The position numbers and the translations under genes are program-made. Below, one piece after another: positions 57,222 through 64,000 of a DNA stretch of 64,000 bases. Source of the stretch: Jiella sonneratiae (GTDB lineage: Bacteria > Pseudomonadota > Alphaproteobacteria > Rhizobiales > Rhizobiaceae). The notes beneath the pieces were generated by a model, which saw nothing but the letters and a program-made list of their open reading frames with translations, did no database searches and had not been told where the DNA came from. The first letter of the stretch is position 1; every line of letters begins with the position of its first letter. The stretch is from contig NZ_JAFMPY010000003.1 in NCBI RefSeq assembly GCF_017353515.1, forward strand, positions 186,001 through 250,000, given 5' to 3'.

Positions 57222-58610
57222 ATGGCCAATCTCGACAGCGTTCTCGCCTGCCTCGACCTCAATCTCGACCGCTCGGTCGCGCGGCTGTCGGAGCTCTTGC
57301 GCATTGCCTCGATCTCGACCGACCCCGCCCACGCCGCCGAGTGCCGGCAGGCGGCGGAATATCTCGCCGGCGATCTCGCCGCGATCGGCTTCGACGCTTC
57401 GGTCCGGGACACGCCGGGCCATCCGATGGTGGTCGCCCATCACGACGGCCCGGCAGGCGCGCCGCACGTCCTCTTCTACGGGCATTACGACGTCCAGCCG
57501 GTCGATCCGATCGCCGAGTGGCGGACCGGTCCGTTCGAACCGGTGGTCGAGACCCGGCCCGACGGGACGCGGTGCATCGCCGCCCGCGGCTCGGCCGACG
57601 ACAAGGGCCAGCTGATGACCTTCATCGAGGCCTGCCGCGCCTTCAAGGCGGAGACCGGCGGGCTGCCCTGCCGCGTCACCATCTTCCTCGAAGGCGAGGA
57701 GGAATCGGGTTCGCCGTCGCTCAACCCCTTCCTCGACGCCAACCGCGCCGAGCTTTCCGCCGACGTCGCGCTGGTCTGCGACACCAACATGTGGGACCGC
57801 GAGACCCCGGCGATCTCGACCGGCCTCAGGGGCCTCGTCGGCGAGGAGGTCGTCGTCAGGGCGGCCAGCCGCGACCTGCATTCGGGCTATTACGGCGGCG
57901 CCGCCCGCAATCCCGTCCATGTGCTGGCGAAGATCATCGCCGATCTCCACGACGAGACCGGCCGCGTCGCCATTCCGGGCTTCTACGACGGCGTCGACGA
58001 GCTGCCGCAGGCGGTGAGGACCAGCTGGCAGGCCCTCGGCATGTCCGACGAGGCCTTTCTCGAGCCGGTCGGCCTGAAGCTTCCGGCGGGCGAATCGGGA
58101 CGCTCGGTCCTCGAACAGATCTGGTCGCGGCCGACCGCCGAGGTGAACGGCATTTCCGGTGGCTACACCGGCAAGGGCTTCAAGACGGTGATCGCCGCCG
58201 AGGCGACGGCGAAGATTTCCTTCCGGCTGGTGTTTTCGCAGGACCCGGAGCGGATTCGCGCGGCGTTCCGTCGCTTCGTCGAGGAGCGGCTGCCGGCCGA
58301 CTGCCGTGCCGAGTTCCATCCGCATGGCGGCTCGCCGGCGATCCAGCTGCCCTTCGATTCGCCGGTCCTCGAAACGGCCAAGGCGGCGCTTTCCGACGAA
58401 TGGCCGAAGCCGGCGGTGATGATCGGCATGGGCGGCTCGATCCCGGTGGTGGGCGAGTTCAAGCAGAGGCTCGGGATGGATTCGCTGCTCGTCGGCTTCG
58501 GCCTTGCCGACGACGCGATCCATTCGCCGAACGAGAAGTACGAACTGACCTCGTTCCACAAGGGCCAGCGCTCCTGGGCTCGGATCCTCGCGGCGCTCGG
58601 CGCGCGCTGA
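57222..58610 (+). CDS. M20 family dipeptidase
   Basis: A 462-residue M20 metallopeptidase. The dinuclear metal site is formed by GHYDVQP (His, Asp), GSADDKGQ (second Asp) and EGEEESGSP (Glu catalytic base pair). A lid or dimerisation domain sits in the middle, and the final metal His is near SPNEKY. It is similar to cytosolic carnosinase-like dipeptidases. AAGGAG precedes the ATG. Confidence 0.94.
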   Translation: MANLDSVLACLDLNLDRSVARLSELLRIASISTDPAHAAECRQAAEYLAGDLAAIGFDASVRDTPGHPMVVAHHDGPAGAPHVLFYGHYDVQPVDPIAEWRTGPFEPVVETRPDGTRCIAARGSADDKGQLMTFIEACRAFKAETGGLPCRVTIFLEGEEESGSPSLNPFLDANRAELSADVALVCDTNMWDRETPAISTGLRGLVGEEVVVRAASRDLHSGYYGGAARNPVHVLAKIIADLHDETGRVAIPGFYDGVDELPQAVRTSWQALGMSDEAFLEPVGLKLPAGESGRSVLEQIWSRPTAEVNGISGGYTGKGFKTVIAAEATAKISFRLVFSQDPERIRAAFRRFVEERLPADCRAEFHPHGGSPAIQLPFDSPVLETAKAALSDEWPKPAVMIGMGGSIPVVGEFKQRLGMDSLLVGFGLADDAIHSPNEKYELTSFHKGQRSWARILAALGAR

Positions 58611-58752
58611 GCGAGCGAGCATGATCCCGGCGGGCGCCGGACGCGGCGCCCCGAGCTTTTCCGCACGGGGTCGGAAGATTGCCCTTGTGCGGTCCGGCAA
58701 GTCTTGTTAAACGCCCGCCACCGACGCCGAAGCGGCCTCGGGAACACGGCGT

Positions 58753-58837
58753 GCGGTCGTGGCGGAATTGGTAGACGCGCAGCGTTGAGGTCGCTGTGGG
58801 GCAACCCGTGGAAGTTCGAGTCTTCTCGACCGCACCA
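58753..58837 (+). tRNA. tRNA-Leu (anticodon GAG)
   Basis: An 85-base tRNA. The acceptor stem GCGGTCG pairs with CGACCGC, and the CCA is encoded. The anticodon stem CAGCG/CGCTG encloses TTGAGGT, giving anticodon GAG for CUC/CUU leucine codons. The long variable arm (GGGGCAACCC) is as expected for leucine tRNA. Confidence 0.96.
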
Positions 58838-59179
58838 GCCTTCTCTCATTCAACCATCGTCGACGTGGTGCAAGCGGATCCGACGCCGTCCGAAGGGCCG
58901 TGCGGTCGTTCGCACGCATCGACGCGCGCTCCGAGCCGGTCTCGTGGCTGAGGAGCCCGGCGAAGCTGACGCCGGGCGCTTGTCGGTGCGACCGTCGGGC
59001 CTCGGTCGCCATGCGTCGCGTCCGGGCCTCGACGGAAGCCCGCAGCGGCCGTGCCGATTCTCGGCCGAGCGATGCCGACATACGTTTTCCGGCAGATCAC
59101 TCCGTGATGCCGGAAACAAAGACGCTCATTCGCCGCGCGGGCTTGATTCGAGCCCCGCTCTGATCGAGCGGATCTCGTA
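58838..59179. other. Intergenic region after tRNA-Leu, no gene seen
   Basis: This 342-base stretch separates tRNA-Leu from the convergent D-tartrate dehydratase gene. Only arginine-rich short frames of doubtful reality are present. The sequence right after the tRNA shows no integrase gene or duplicated tRNA end. Confidence 0.4.
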
Positions 59180-60346
59180 TCAGTCGACGAGCTCGCGCAG
59201 CGTCTCGTAGAGCGCCGCCTTCGCTTCGAAGCCCACGCCGGGGACGTCCGGCAGGGCGACATGCCCGTCTTCGACCGGCACGCCGTCGGCGAAGCCGCCG
59301 AAGGGCTGGAAGACGTCCGGATAGGATTCGTTGCCGCCGAGATGCAGGCCGGCGGCGATGTTCAGCGACATCTGGTGGCCGCCATGCGGCACGACGCGGC
59401 GGGACGACCAGCCGAGACCTTCCATCACCTCCAGCGTGCGCATGTATTCGACGAGGCCGTAGGACAGGGCGCAGTCGAACTGCAGATAGTCCCGGTCCGG
59501 CCGCATGCCGCCGTGGCGCAGGAGGTTGCGCGCGTCCTGGTGGGAGAAGAGGTTTTCGCCCGTGGCCATCGGCCCGTCGTAATGTTCGGCGAGTTCGGCC
59601 TGCAGCGCGTAGTCCAGCGGATCGCCCGCCTCCTCGTACCAGAACAGGCCGTAGGGCTTCAGCGCCCTGGCATAGGCGACCGCCGTCTCGAGGTCGAAGC
59701 GGCCGTTCGCGTCGACGGCCAGCCGGTCGCCGGAGCCGACCACCTCGAGCACCGCCTCGATGCGCCTGAGGTCCTCCTCGAGCGGCACGGCGCCGATCTT
59801 CATCTTCACCACCCGGTAGCCGCGGTCGAGATAGGAGCGCATCTCGTCCTTCAGCTTCGACTGGTCCTTGCCGGGATAATAATAGCCGCCGGCGGCATAG
59901 ACCCAGACCGTCCGGTCGGCGACGCCGTTGCGGTAGCGGTCGGCGAGCAGGCGGTAGAGCGGCACGCCGGCGATCTTGGCGACGGCGTCCCAGACCGCCA
60001 TGTCGATGGTGCCGACGGCGACCGAGCGCTCGCCATGGCCGCCCGGCTTCTCGTTGGTCATCATCGTTCGCCAGATCGCGAAGGGATCGAGATTGTCGTT
60101 CACCTCGTCGACGAGGCCGGCGGCATCGGCTTCCAGGACGCGCGGAATGAAGCGCTCGCGCATCAAGGCGCCCTGGCCGTAGCGGCCGTTGGAGTTGAAG
60201 CCGAAGCCGACCACCGGCCGGCCGTCACGGACGACGTCGGTGACCACCGCGACCGTCGAGCAGGTCATCTTGGAGAAGTCGATATAGGCGTTGGCGATCG
60301 GCGAGGCGATCGAGACGGTCTTCTCGCGGATGTCGACGATTCGCAT
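59180..60346 (-). CDS. tarD: D(-)-tartrate dehydratase (enolase superfamily)
   Basis: A 388-residue enolase-superfamily enzyme that closely matches the Bradyrhizobium D-tartrate dehydratase. It shows NAYIDFSKMT, FNSNGRYGQG, KPGGHGERSVAVGTIDMAVW and VYAAGGYYYPGK. The catalytic KxK (VKMKIG), the metal ligands in AVDANGR, WYEEAGDP and GENLFSHQD, and the His in PHGGHQMS are all present. It would dehydrate D-tartrate to oxaloacetate. No transporter or regulator is adjacent. Confidence 0.92.
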   Translation of the reverse strand: MRIVDIREKTVSIASPIANAYIDFSKMTCSTVAVVTDVVRDGRPVVGFGFNSNGRYGQGALMRERFIPRVLEADAAGLVDEVNDNLDPFAIWRTMMTNEKPGGHGERSVAVGTIDMAVWDAVAKIAGVPLYRLLADRYRNGVADRTVWVYAAGGYYYPGKDQSKLKDEMRSYLDRGYRVVKMKIGAVPLEEDLRRIEAVLEVVGSGDRLAVDANGRFDLETAVAYARALKPYGLFWYEEAGDPLDYALQAELAEHYDGPMATGENLFSHQDARNLLRHGGMRPDRDYLQFDCALSYGLVEYMRTLEVMEGLGWSSRRVVPHGGHQMSLNIAAGLHLGGNESYPDVFQPFGGFADGVPVEDGHVALPDVPGVGFEAKAALYETLRELVD

Positions 60347-60465
60347 GGCGGGTCTCCTCGATGGTCGGCAGGGGACGTGACGGCGCCGGGCGACGATGGG
60401 CCCGCCGCCTGCCGGGTGAGCGCGGGGCGACGGCACGTCGCGGCGCTTCCTTACCTGAACCGGCC

Positions 60466-60537
60466 TCTACAGCATCGGCCCGAAAAGCTCAAAACCGTCT
60501 CTGAATGCGGGATCCGCCCAAACAAGGAGTTGGAGCG
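60466..60537. repeat. Degenerate Rhizobiales intergenic repeat
   Basis: The segment from AGCATCGGCCCGAAAAGC to AAACAAGGAGTTGGAGCG follows the layout of a common Rhizobiales intergenic element (CATCGGCCCGAAAA...AAACAAGGAG). Its second half is too diverged to form a good palindrome. Two GC hairpins follow at 60543-60591. Confidence 0.35.
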
Positions 60538-60623
60538 ACGAAGGCCGGGGTGGCCCCGGCGTCGGGGAGGGCCGGCTCCGGCCGACCCCCGCCGTCGTCA
60601 GGCCCGTGCCCGGGCCGGGCCGC

Positions 60624-60758
60624 TCACTCGTCGGGCAGGCTCGGCGCCATGCCGAGCGCCTGCAGGTAGAGATCGAGGATCGCCTCCTGCTCCTGGCGCT
60701 CGTCGGCATCCTGCTTGCGCAGCGAGATGATCCGCCGCAACACCTTGGTGTCGAAGCC
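60624..60758 (-). pseudogene. gapR: 3' fragment of a gapR (DUF2312) gene
   Basis: Read on the minus strand, the last 44 codons of a DUF2312 protein are present: [18 protein letters not shown], then [19 protein letters not shown], and a normal stop. GapR is a nucleoid protein that binds overtwisted DNA in alphaproteobacteria. Similarity ends abruptly at 60758, and the frame meets a stop within eight codons upstream, without a start codon. The rest of the gene has been removed or displaced by the DNA to the right. An intact copy is expected elsewhere. Confidence 0.88.
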
Positions 60759-60786
60759 TAGTCCCCCTCCGCAAAAAACCTAGTCC
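60757..60786. repeat. 8-bp direct repeat pair at the island junction
   Basis: CCTAGTCC occurs at 60757-60764 and again at 60779-60786, 22 bases apart, right where gapR similarity ends. It could be a recombinase or transposase binding pair or part of an attachment site. Confidence 0.4.
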
Positions 60787-60809
60787 TAATGTCATGTAAG
60801 CCCACGGTA

Positions 60810-60881
60810 GAGGCGGAGGCGCGGGTCGGGCGGCGCTCGCCTCATAACGGGCCGTAGCCGTCCGACCCGCACCTCCGTCTC
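60810..60881. repeat. Long imperfect hairpin next to the island junction
   Basis: Two 24-base arms (60810-60833 and 60858-60881) are inverted repeats with three mismatches, all transitions, around a 24-base loop. No T-run follows on either strand. A smaller perfect stem (CCCGAC/GTCGGG) lies at 60902-60916. The hairpin could be a terminator, a structured RNA or a recombination site. Confidence 0.5.
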
Positions 60882-60975
60882 GCTCCATCGAGCGCCTTGG
60901 ACCCGACGCAGTCGGGCTTGTAGTGTCCCAACGATTCTAGGAGATTGTCCAGTCTACGCAGACTTGGGTCCAACA

Positions 60976-63162
60976 TCAGGAGGTCAACGCCTTCCGGCAA
61001 GCATCCATGAGAAAGGCGACGATTGGCGGCATTCCATCAAGTGGCTTGAGTACGAATGCTCGATCCTCGGGGCAGAGCTTGAGACGCTCTGTCGCCAAGG
61101 CTAGCAGAATCTCCGCCGCTGCGCCGCCTCGAGGACGCTCTGCGTTCTCAATGATTCGGCGCGCGATACGGCCCATCTCATTGCTCGATGTTCGGTCTGC
61201 GGCGTAATTGATCTCCGACGGAAACGCCGCCCGCAGCAGGCTCGCTTGGATGATCGAGTCGTTGAACCTGCCGAAGTTCCCCGCTGCGAGTAAGGTATGC
61301 TGAATGCTCGACGCCCGAAGGACCCGCTTCGTCTCCGATTGTCGCAGGTTCTGCAGGACTGATGACATCGTGAAGAAAACGTCGGCTTGGGTATGGGGAC
61401 GGGCCGTCGGCAGGTCTTCCGGCCAAAACACAAAACCATGCTCCAGTTTCAGTGCGAGGGCTTCCGAATTCTGAACGAACAGGTCGTCGGTAAGCGGTTC
61501 GGCTGCATTTTTCAGACGTTCCACCCGCCTCGCCACCTCTTCGACTGCGCTCTTCGGTGTATGCCCATGAGCTCCCTCCGCTTGCAGCCTTTGCCAGAAC
61601 TCCAGTTCGCTTGACCATGCCGTCACGCCAGGATCGGGTGGAAGGATCATGGTCTCGACCTTCACGAGCTCGTGCGGGGCGACCGCGGCCGTCTTGATCA
61701 GGGAGTTTTTGAGTCCTTGATCGCGACTGTAAGACGCCGTTTTAGCGAATCCCACGAGGTAGGACTGGGGGGCGTTTGGAAAAGCAGACCGCAACTCCCG
61801 ACTGACGTCTTGCAAACTGCGGCCGCTTTCGATCACCGCGGCGACGATCAGGACGGCGTCCGTGGTCATGTCGGGATCTAGCCCATCCAGCTCGGTCCTT
61901 CGGATGACCCGAACGTCCGTCACCAGCTTGGTCCGGACCCGTTCGACCAGCATCGCTGAGGGCTCGTCGAGTTGCACGATCACCTTCACCGAGGCCGGGA
62001 CGGCCCGAGAGATGGCGTAGTCCAGCCGTTCCGGGTAGGGGGCCGATGCCATCAGTGAATCAGGGCGCACGAACATTGGCTTCAACCGCTCGGAGCCGAT
62101 GCCAAGCCCAACCGAGAGAGCGCCGGTTCCGGCGAGTCGCCCCATCAGCAGGTCGAGATCCTTTGGAGCGTCGGTCTGTACGATCATCAAGGGGGCCGGC
62201 AGCGGGGTCGGGATCTCGAACTGATCGCCTGACAAGTTGATCGCGACCGACTGGCCGGTGCACAGCGGGCAGTGTCCCTCCCGCCAGTCACCCACAGCAG
62301 GCGTTTCGCCCTCTGGATTCTCCTTTTGGTCGTACGCAAGGTCGCAGACGACAGGATACGAGGACGGGTGCTTTCCAAGATACGTCACGTGCACGATCTG
62401 ATCCGCGGGGAAGCCTTTCTTTTCAACCTCCCGCGCAAGGCCGCCGCTCGACGAAGCGGAGATGAGCACGACCGCGTCTCGGCTCGACAGTGTCCCGTAT
62501 GACTTAAGCCCTTCGTAAGATCCGAAGCAGTCGGCACTGACGCGCCCCCACCCGGAAGCGGAACGATGATCGTTGACGGCGCCCACAAGTCCGAGCAGCG
62601 CCGGCGTATCGACGTAGCAGGTTCGGGTGCTCTCCGGGATGTATGGCATACAGCAGAAGCCGATGAAGGACATCTCTGCGCTGCGAACGAGTGCGTTCGC
62701 AAGGCGCATGAACCGATCGGTGTGTCGCTTCGACGGATTGGCGAAGTGATACGCGGGTGTGGACCGGACGAACCCACCTCGACGCACGAAGACCTCAGTC
62801 ATCATTCGCCTGCGCAGTTCGTCATAGGTCAAGCAGCATCGCGCGCCGCGATGGGCGTGGCGTTCGACTTCACCGCCGTCCGGCCCGAAAGTCGAGAAGG
62901 TGACGGAGATTCGACTGTGCGCTCGATCGAGGCTTACCTGCAACCGCCGGTTCGAAGAGATCTGTGTCGCGACGGGCATTTTCCCGTCGTATTGCTGGAG
63001 AATCAAGATCTCGTCGGGCCAGATGTCCCTTTCGAGCTCGGCGTTCAGGACGGTCTCGAACTCCTGGGCGTCGAGGGGGGCGCTGGCGGAATACAGGACG
63101 AGCGTCTCGACCGATGTGCCTCCGACGTCTCGCCGGATCTTCGATGTCAGGATTGATCTCAA
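60976..63162 (-). CDS. Large protein with two phosphoribosyltransferase-like regions, unknown
   Basis: A 728-residue protein I cannot assign to a named family. The TTG at 63162 overlaps the stop of the ATPase gene (TTGA) and has ATGAGGA just upstream. Residues 138-152 (FANPSKRHTDRFMRL) resemble the orotate phosphoribosyltransferase F-x-SGxHxD motif, and a degenerate PRPP-loop-like segment DAVVLISASSSGG is near 228. A CPLC pair at about 296 could bind zinc with others. A second PRPP-loop-like VLIVAAVIESGRS is at about 434-449, with the acidic pair of the usual DD motif replaced by AA. The last 250 residues are helical and unrecognised. Codon use and GC are lower than the neighbours. Confidence 0.75.
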   Translation of the reverse strand: MRSILTSKIRRDVGGTSVETLVLYSASAPLDAQEFETVLNAELERDIWPDEILILQQYDGKMPVATQISSNRRLQVSLDRAHSRISVTFSTFGPDGGEVERHAHRGARCCLTYDELRRRMMTEVFVRRGGFVRSTPAYHFANPSKRHTDRFMRLANALVRSAEMSFIGFCCMPYIPESTRTCYVDTPALLGLVGAVNDHRSASGWGRVSADCFGSYEGLKSYGTLSSRDAVVLISASSSGGLAREVEKKGFPADQIVHVTYLGKHPSSYPVVCDLAYDQKENPEGETPAVGDWREGHCPLCTGQSVAINLSGDQFEIPTPLPAPLMIVQTDAPKDLDLLMGRLAGTGALSVGLGIGSERLKPMFVRPDSLMASAPYPERLDYAISRAVPASVKVIVQLDEPSAMLVERVRTKLVTDVRVIRRTELDGLDPDMTTDAVLIVAAVIESGRSLQDVSRELRSAFPNAPQSYLVGFAKTASYSRDQGLKNSLIKTAAVAPHELVKVETMILPPDPGVTAWSSELEFWQRLQAEGAHGHTPKSAVEEVARRVERLKNAAEPLTDDLFVQNSEALALKLEHGFVFWPEDLPTARPHTQADVFFTMSSVLQNLRQSETKRVLRASSIQHTLLAAGNFGRFNDSIIQASLLRAAFPSEINYAADRTSSNEMGRIARRIIENAERPRGGAAAEILLALATERLKLCPEDRAFVLKPLDGMPPIVAFLMDACRKALTS

Positions 63163-64000
63163 CGTTTCCTCATCGGCAGGACGCAGGTCAGGACGGTTCC
63201 GCAGACCGGGGTTCTCGGGACGGGCTCCCCCCCTGTCTCGGTGTCGACCAGGTCCTGCAACCCCGAACTGCTGCGGCAGACTGAGAGGCGCCCTGTGCGG
63301 AGCCGCAAGAAGCCGTTGTGGTCGCGCAGCAGGTCGTCGATCAGCGCAAGTCCTTGCCCGGTGCCCGCCAGCGACTTGCTGCTGACATTTTTTTTGAAGC
63401 ATTCGTTCACCGCCGCGAGCTCGTCGTCCGGTGCGAGCTCGTCCAACGGCCGGCGGCGGAGGTGCGACGCATAACCAATGCCACAGTCGAAGACGGACAG
63501 TTCGAGCAATTGGATCTGCCTGTTCCCCTCCATCGGCGGCGTGAGCCGTTCGAGGAAACCGGACAGCGGTTTGCTTCCGGCCGCGGCACGAGCGAGATTG
63601 TCCCGCGGGAAGGAGTGGTGGCAGACAACGATCCCGCGGAAAGAGATCGGAAGCTCTCTTCCTTGCAGGTCTGCCCTGGCGTGCTCGTGTGTATTCCTGA
63701 ACGCCTCGTACAGCAGGTCGGTGACGACGTCCCTCTGTTCCGTCGACAACCATTCCGAATAAACCGACGGAACCGTAAGCTCGAGGATTCGGTCGACCGT
63801 CGGCTTGAACTCGGCGAGGGTCACGGGCGCGTGTCCCTCATTGCCGCCCCGATAAAAAGCGCGGGGGCTTTTCCTGCCAAGATGGTCCGCGCAGACAACG
63901 TTGACACGCATGCCCCTGTCTCGCTGGGGAAGGGTGTCGTGCAGGGCATCGAGCCGACTGAGCGCCAGTTCGAACACTGTGCCGTCCTGCTCGCGCTTAC
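63159..64000 (-). CDS. GHKL/HATPase-type ATP-binding protein, 5' end outside window
   Basis: About 280 C-terminal residues are visible and the frame is open to the window edge, so the start is missing. The ATP-binding domain shows the N box (LLYEAFRNTHEHA, near 63680-63717), the G1 box (FDCGIGYA, near 63465-63492) and the G2 box (GTGQGLALIDDLL, near 63325-63368). This is the histidine-kinase/Hsp90/MutL ATPase fold. No phospho-acceptor His domain is visible in the part seen. It overlaps the following gene by four bases. It probably works with that protein in one complex or pathway. Confidence 0.85.
   Translation of the reverse strand, partial: KREQDGTVFELALSRLDALHDTLPQRDRGMRVNVVCADHLGRKSPRAFYRGGNEGHAPVTLAEFKPTVDRILELTVPSVYSEWLSTEQRDVVTDLLYEAFRNTHEHARADLQGRELPISFRGIVVCHHSFPRDNLARAAAGSKPLSGFLERLTPPMEGNRQIQLLELSVFDCGIGYASHLRRRPLDELAPDDELAAVNECFKKNVSSKSLAGTGQGLALIDDLLRDHNGFLRLRTGRLSVCRSSSGLQDLVDTETGGEPVPRTPVCGTVLTCVLPMRKR

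Noticed and set aside
57000-58700. Very long open frame upstream of the aldo-keto reductase gene
   Set aside because: It is the antisense frame of the M20 dipeptidase gene. The reductase starts at 56999, where the family N-terminus begins.
58753-58837. tRNA-Leu as an island attachment site
   Set aside because: No integrase gene, duplicated tRNA 3' end or composition shift is seen beside it; the composition break is at 60758 instead.
60598-60888. A 96-codon minus-strand frame crossing the gapR fragment and the island junction
   Set aside because: It is in a different frame from the gapR remnant and has the arginine/proline/alanine-rich composition of shadow frames in high-GC DNA.
60976-63753. 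A 925-residue start for the phosphoribosyltransferase-like protein
   Set aside because: The extra N-terminal part overlaps the ATPase gene in another frame and is arginine-rich; the TTG at 63162 has a ribosome-binding site and couples to the ATPase stop.

Overview
The window is chromosomal DNA of a high-GC alphaproteobacterium, most likely a methylotrophic or formaldehyde-oxidising member of the Hyphomicrobiales (Rhizobiales). The evidence is the rpsM-rpsK-rpoA-rplQ ribosomal tail, the fabI / DnaJ-like / 17-kDa surface lipoprotein / pdxH neighbourhood, a three-gene proton-translocating transhydrogenase next to a small aa3 oxidase subunit IV, a RirA-type iron regulator, and a tetrahydromethanopterin (H4MPT) formaldehyde-oxidation island. 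Genes are dense and many overlap by 1 to 4 bases.

Layout. 1-2.6 kb: ribosomal and RNA polymerase genes closed by a strong terminator. 2.7-12 kb: housekeeping genes (reductase, Do-type protease, rarA, LOG protein, phosphatase, fabI, DnaJ-like protein, pdxH). 12.2-15.5 kb: oxidase subunit IV and pntA-pntAB-pntB. 15.6-21 kb: an exported protein, nitroreductase and flavin reductase, a DUF2336 protein and NAD kinase. 21.2-32.9 kb: the C1 island. On the minus strand run beta-RFAP synthase, mtdB, an ATP-grasp gene, mch, a RimK-like ATP-grasp gene and a CitG-like gene, followed by fae. Divergent on the plus strand are a pterin carbinolamine dehydratase and fhcB-A-D-C. Together they convert formaldehyde to formate: Fae condenses it with H4MPT, MtdB and Mch oxidise and hydrolyse it, and FhcABCD transfers and releases formate. 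The remaining genes probably make or modify H4MPT or the formyl carrier cofactor.

33-46.7 kb: mixed functions, including peptidases, a soluble chemoreceptor with CheW, a coupled GNAT/C39-peptidase plus RimK-like ligase pair, and an isolated phage-tail-like DUF2793 protein. 47-51.4 kb: dnaG and rpoD, with a perfect CtrA-type box upstream of rpoD. 51.5-60.4 kb: a Uma2 protein, a HlyU-like protein, a triple-repeat lectin, rirA with a coupled DUF1289 gene, an exporter, metabolic enzymes, tRNA-Leu(GAG) and D-tartrate dehydratase.

60.6-64 kb: the most unusual part. Only the last 44 codons of a gapR (DUF2312) gene remain. They are cut at about 60758 by DNA of clearly lower GC that carries a structured junction (direct repeats and a long hairpin) and two translationally coupled minus-strand genes. 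One encodes a GHKL/HATPase-type ATPase that runs off the window edge. The other encodes a 728-residue protein with two phosphoribosyltransferase-like regions. I do not recognise this pair as a named system; it looks like the end of an integrated island and could be a conflict or defence cassette.
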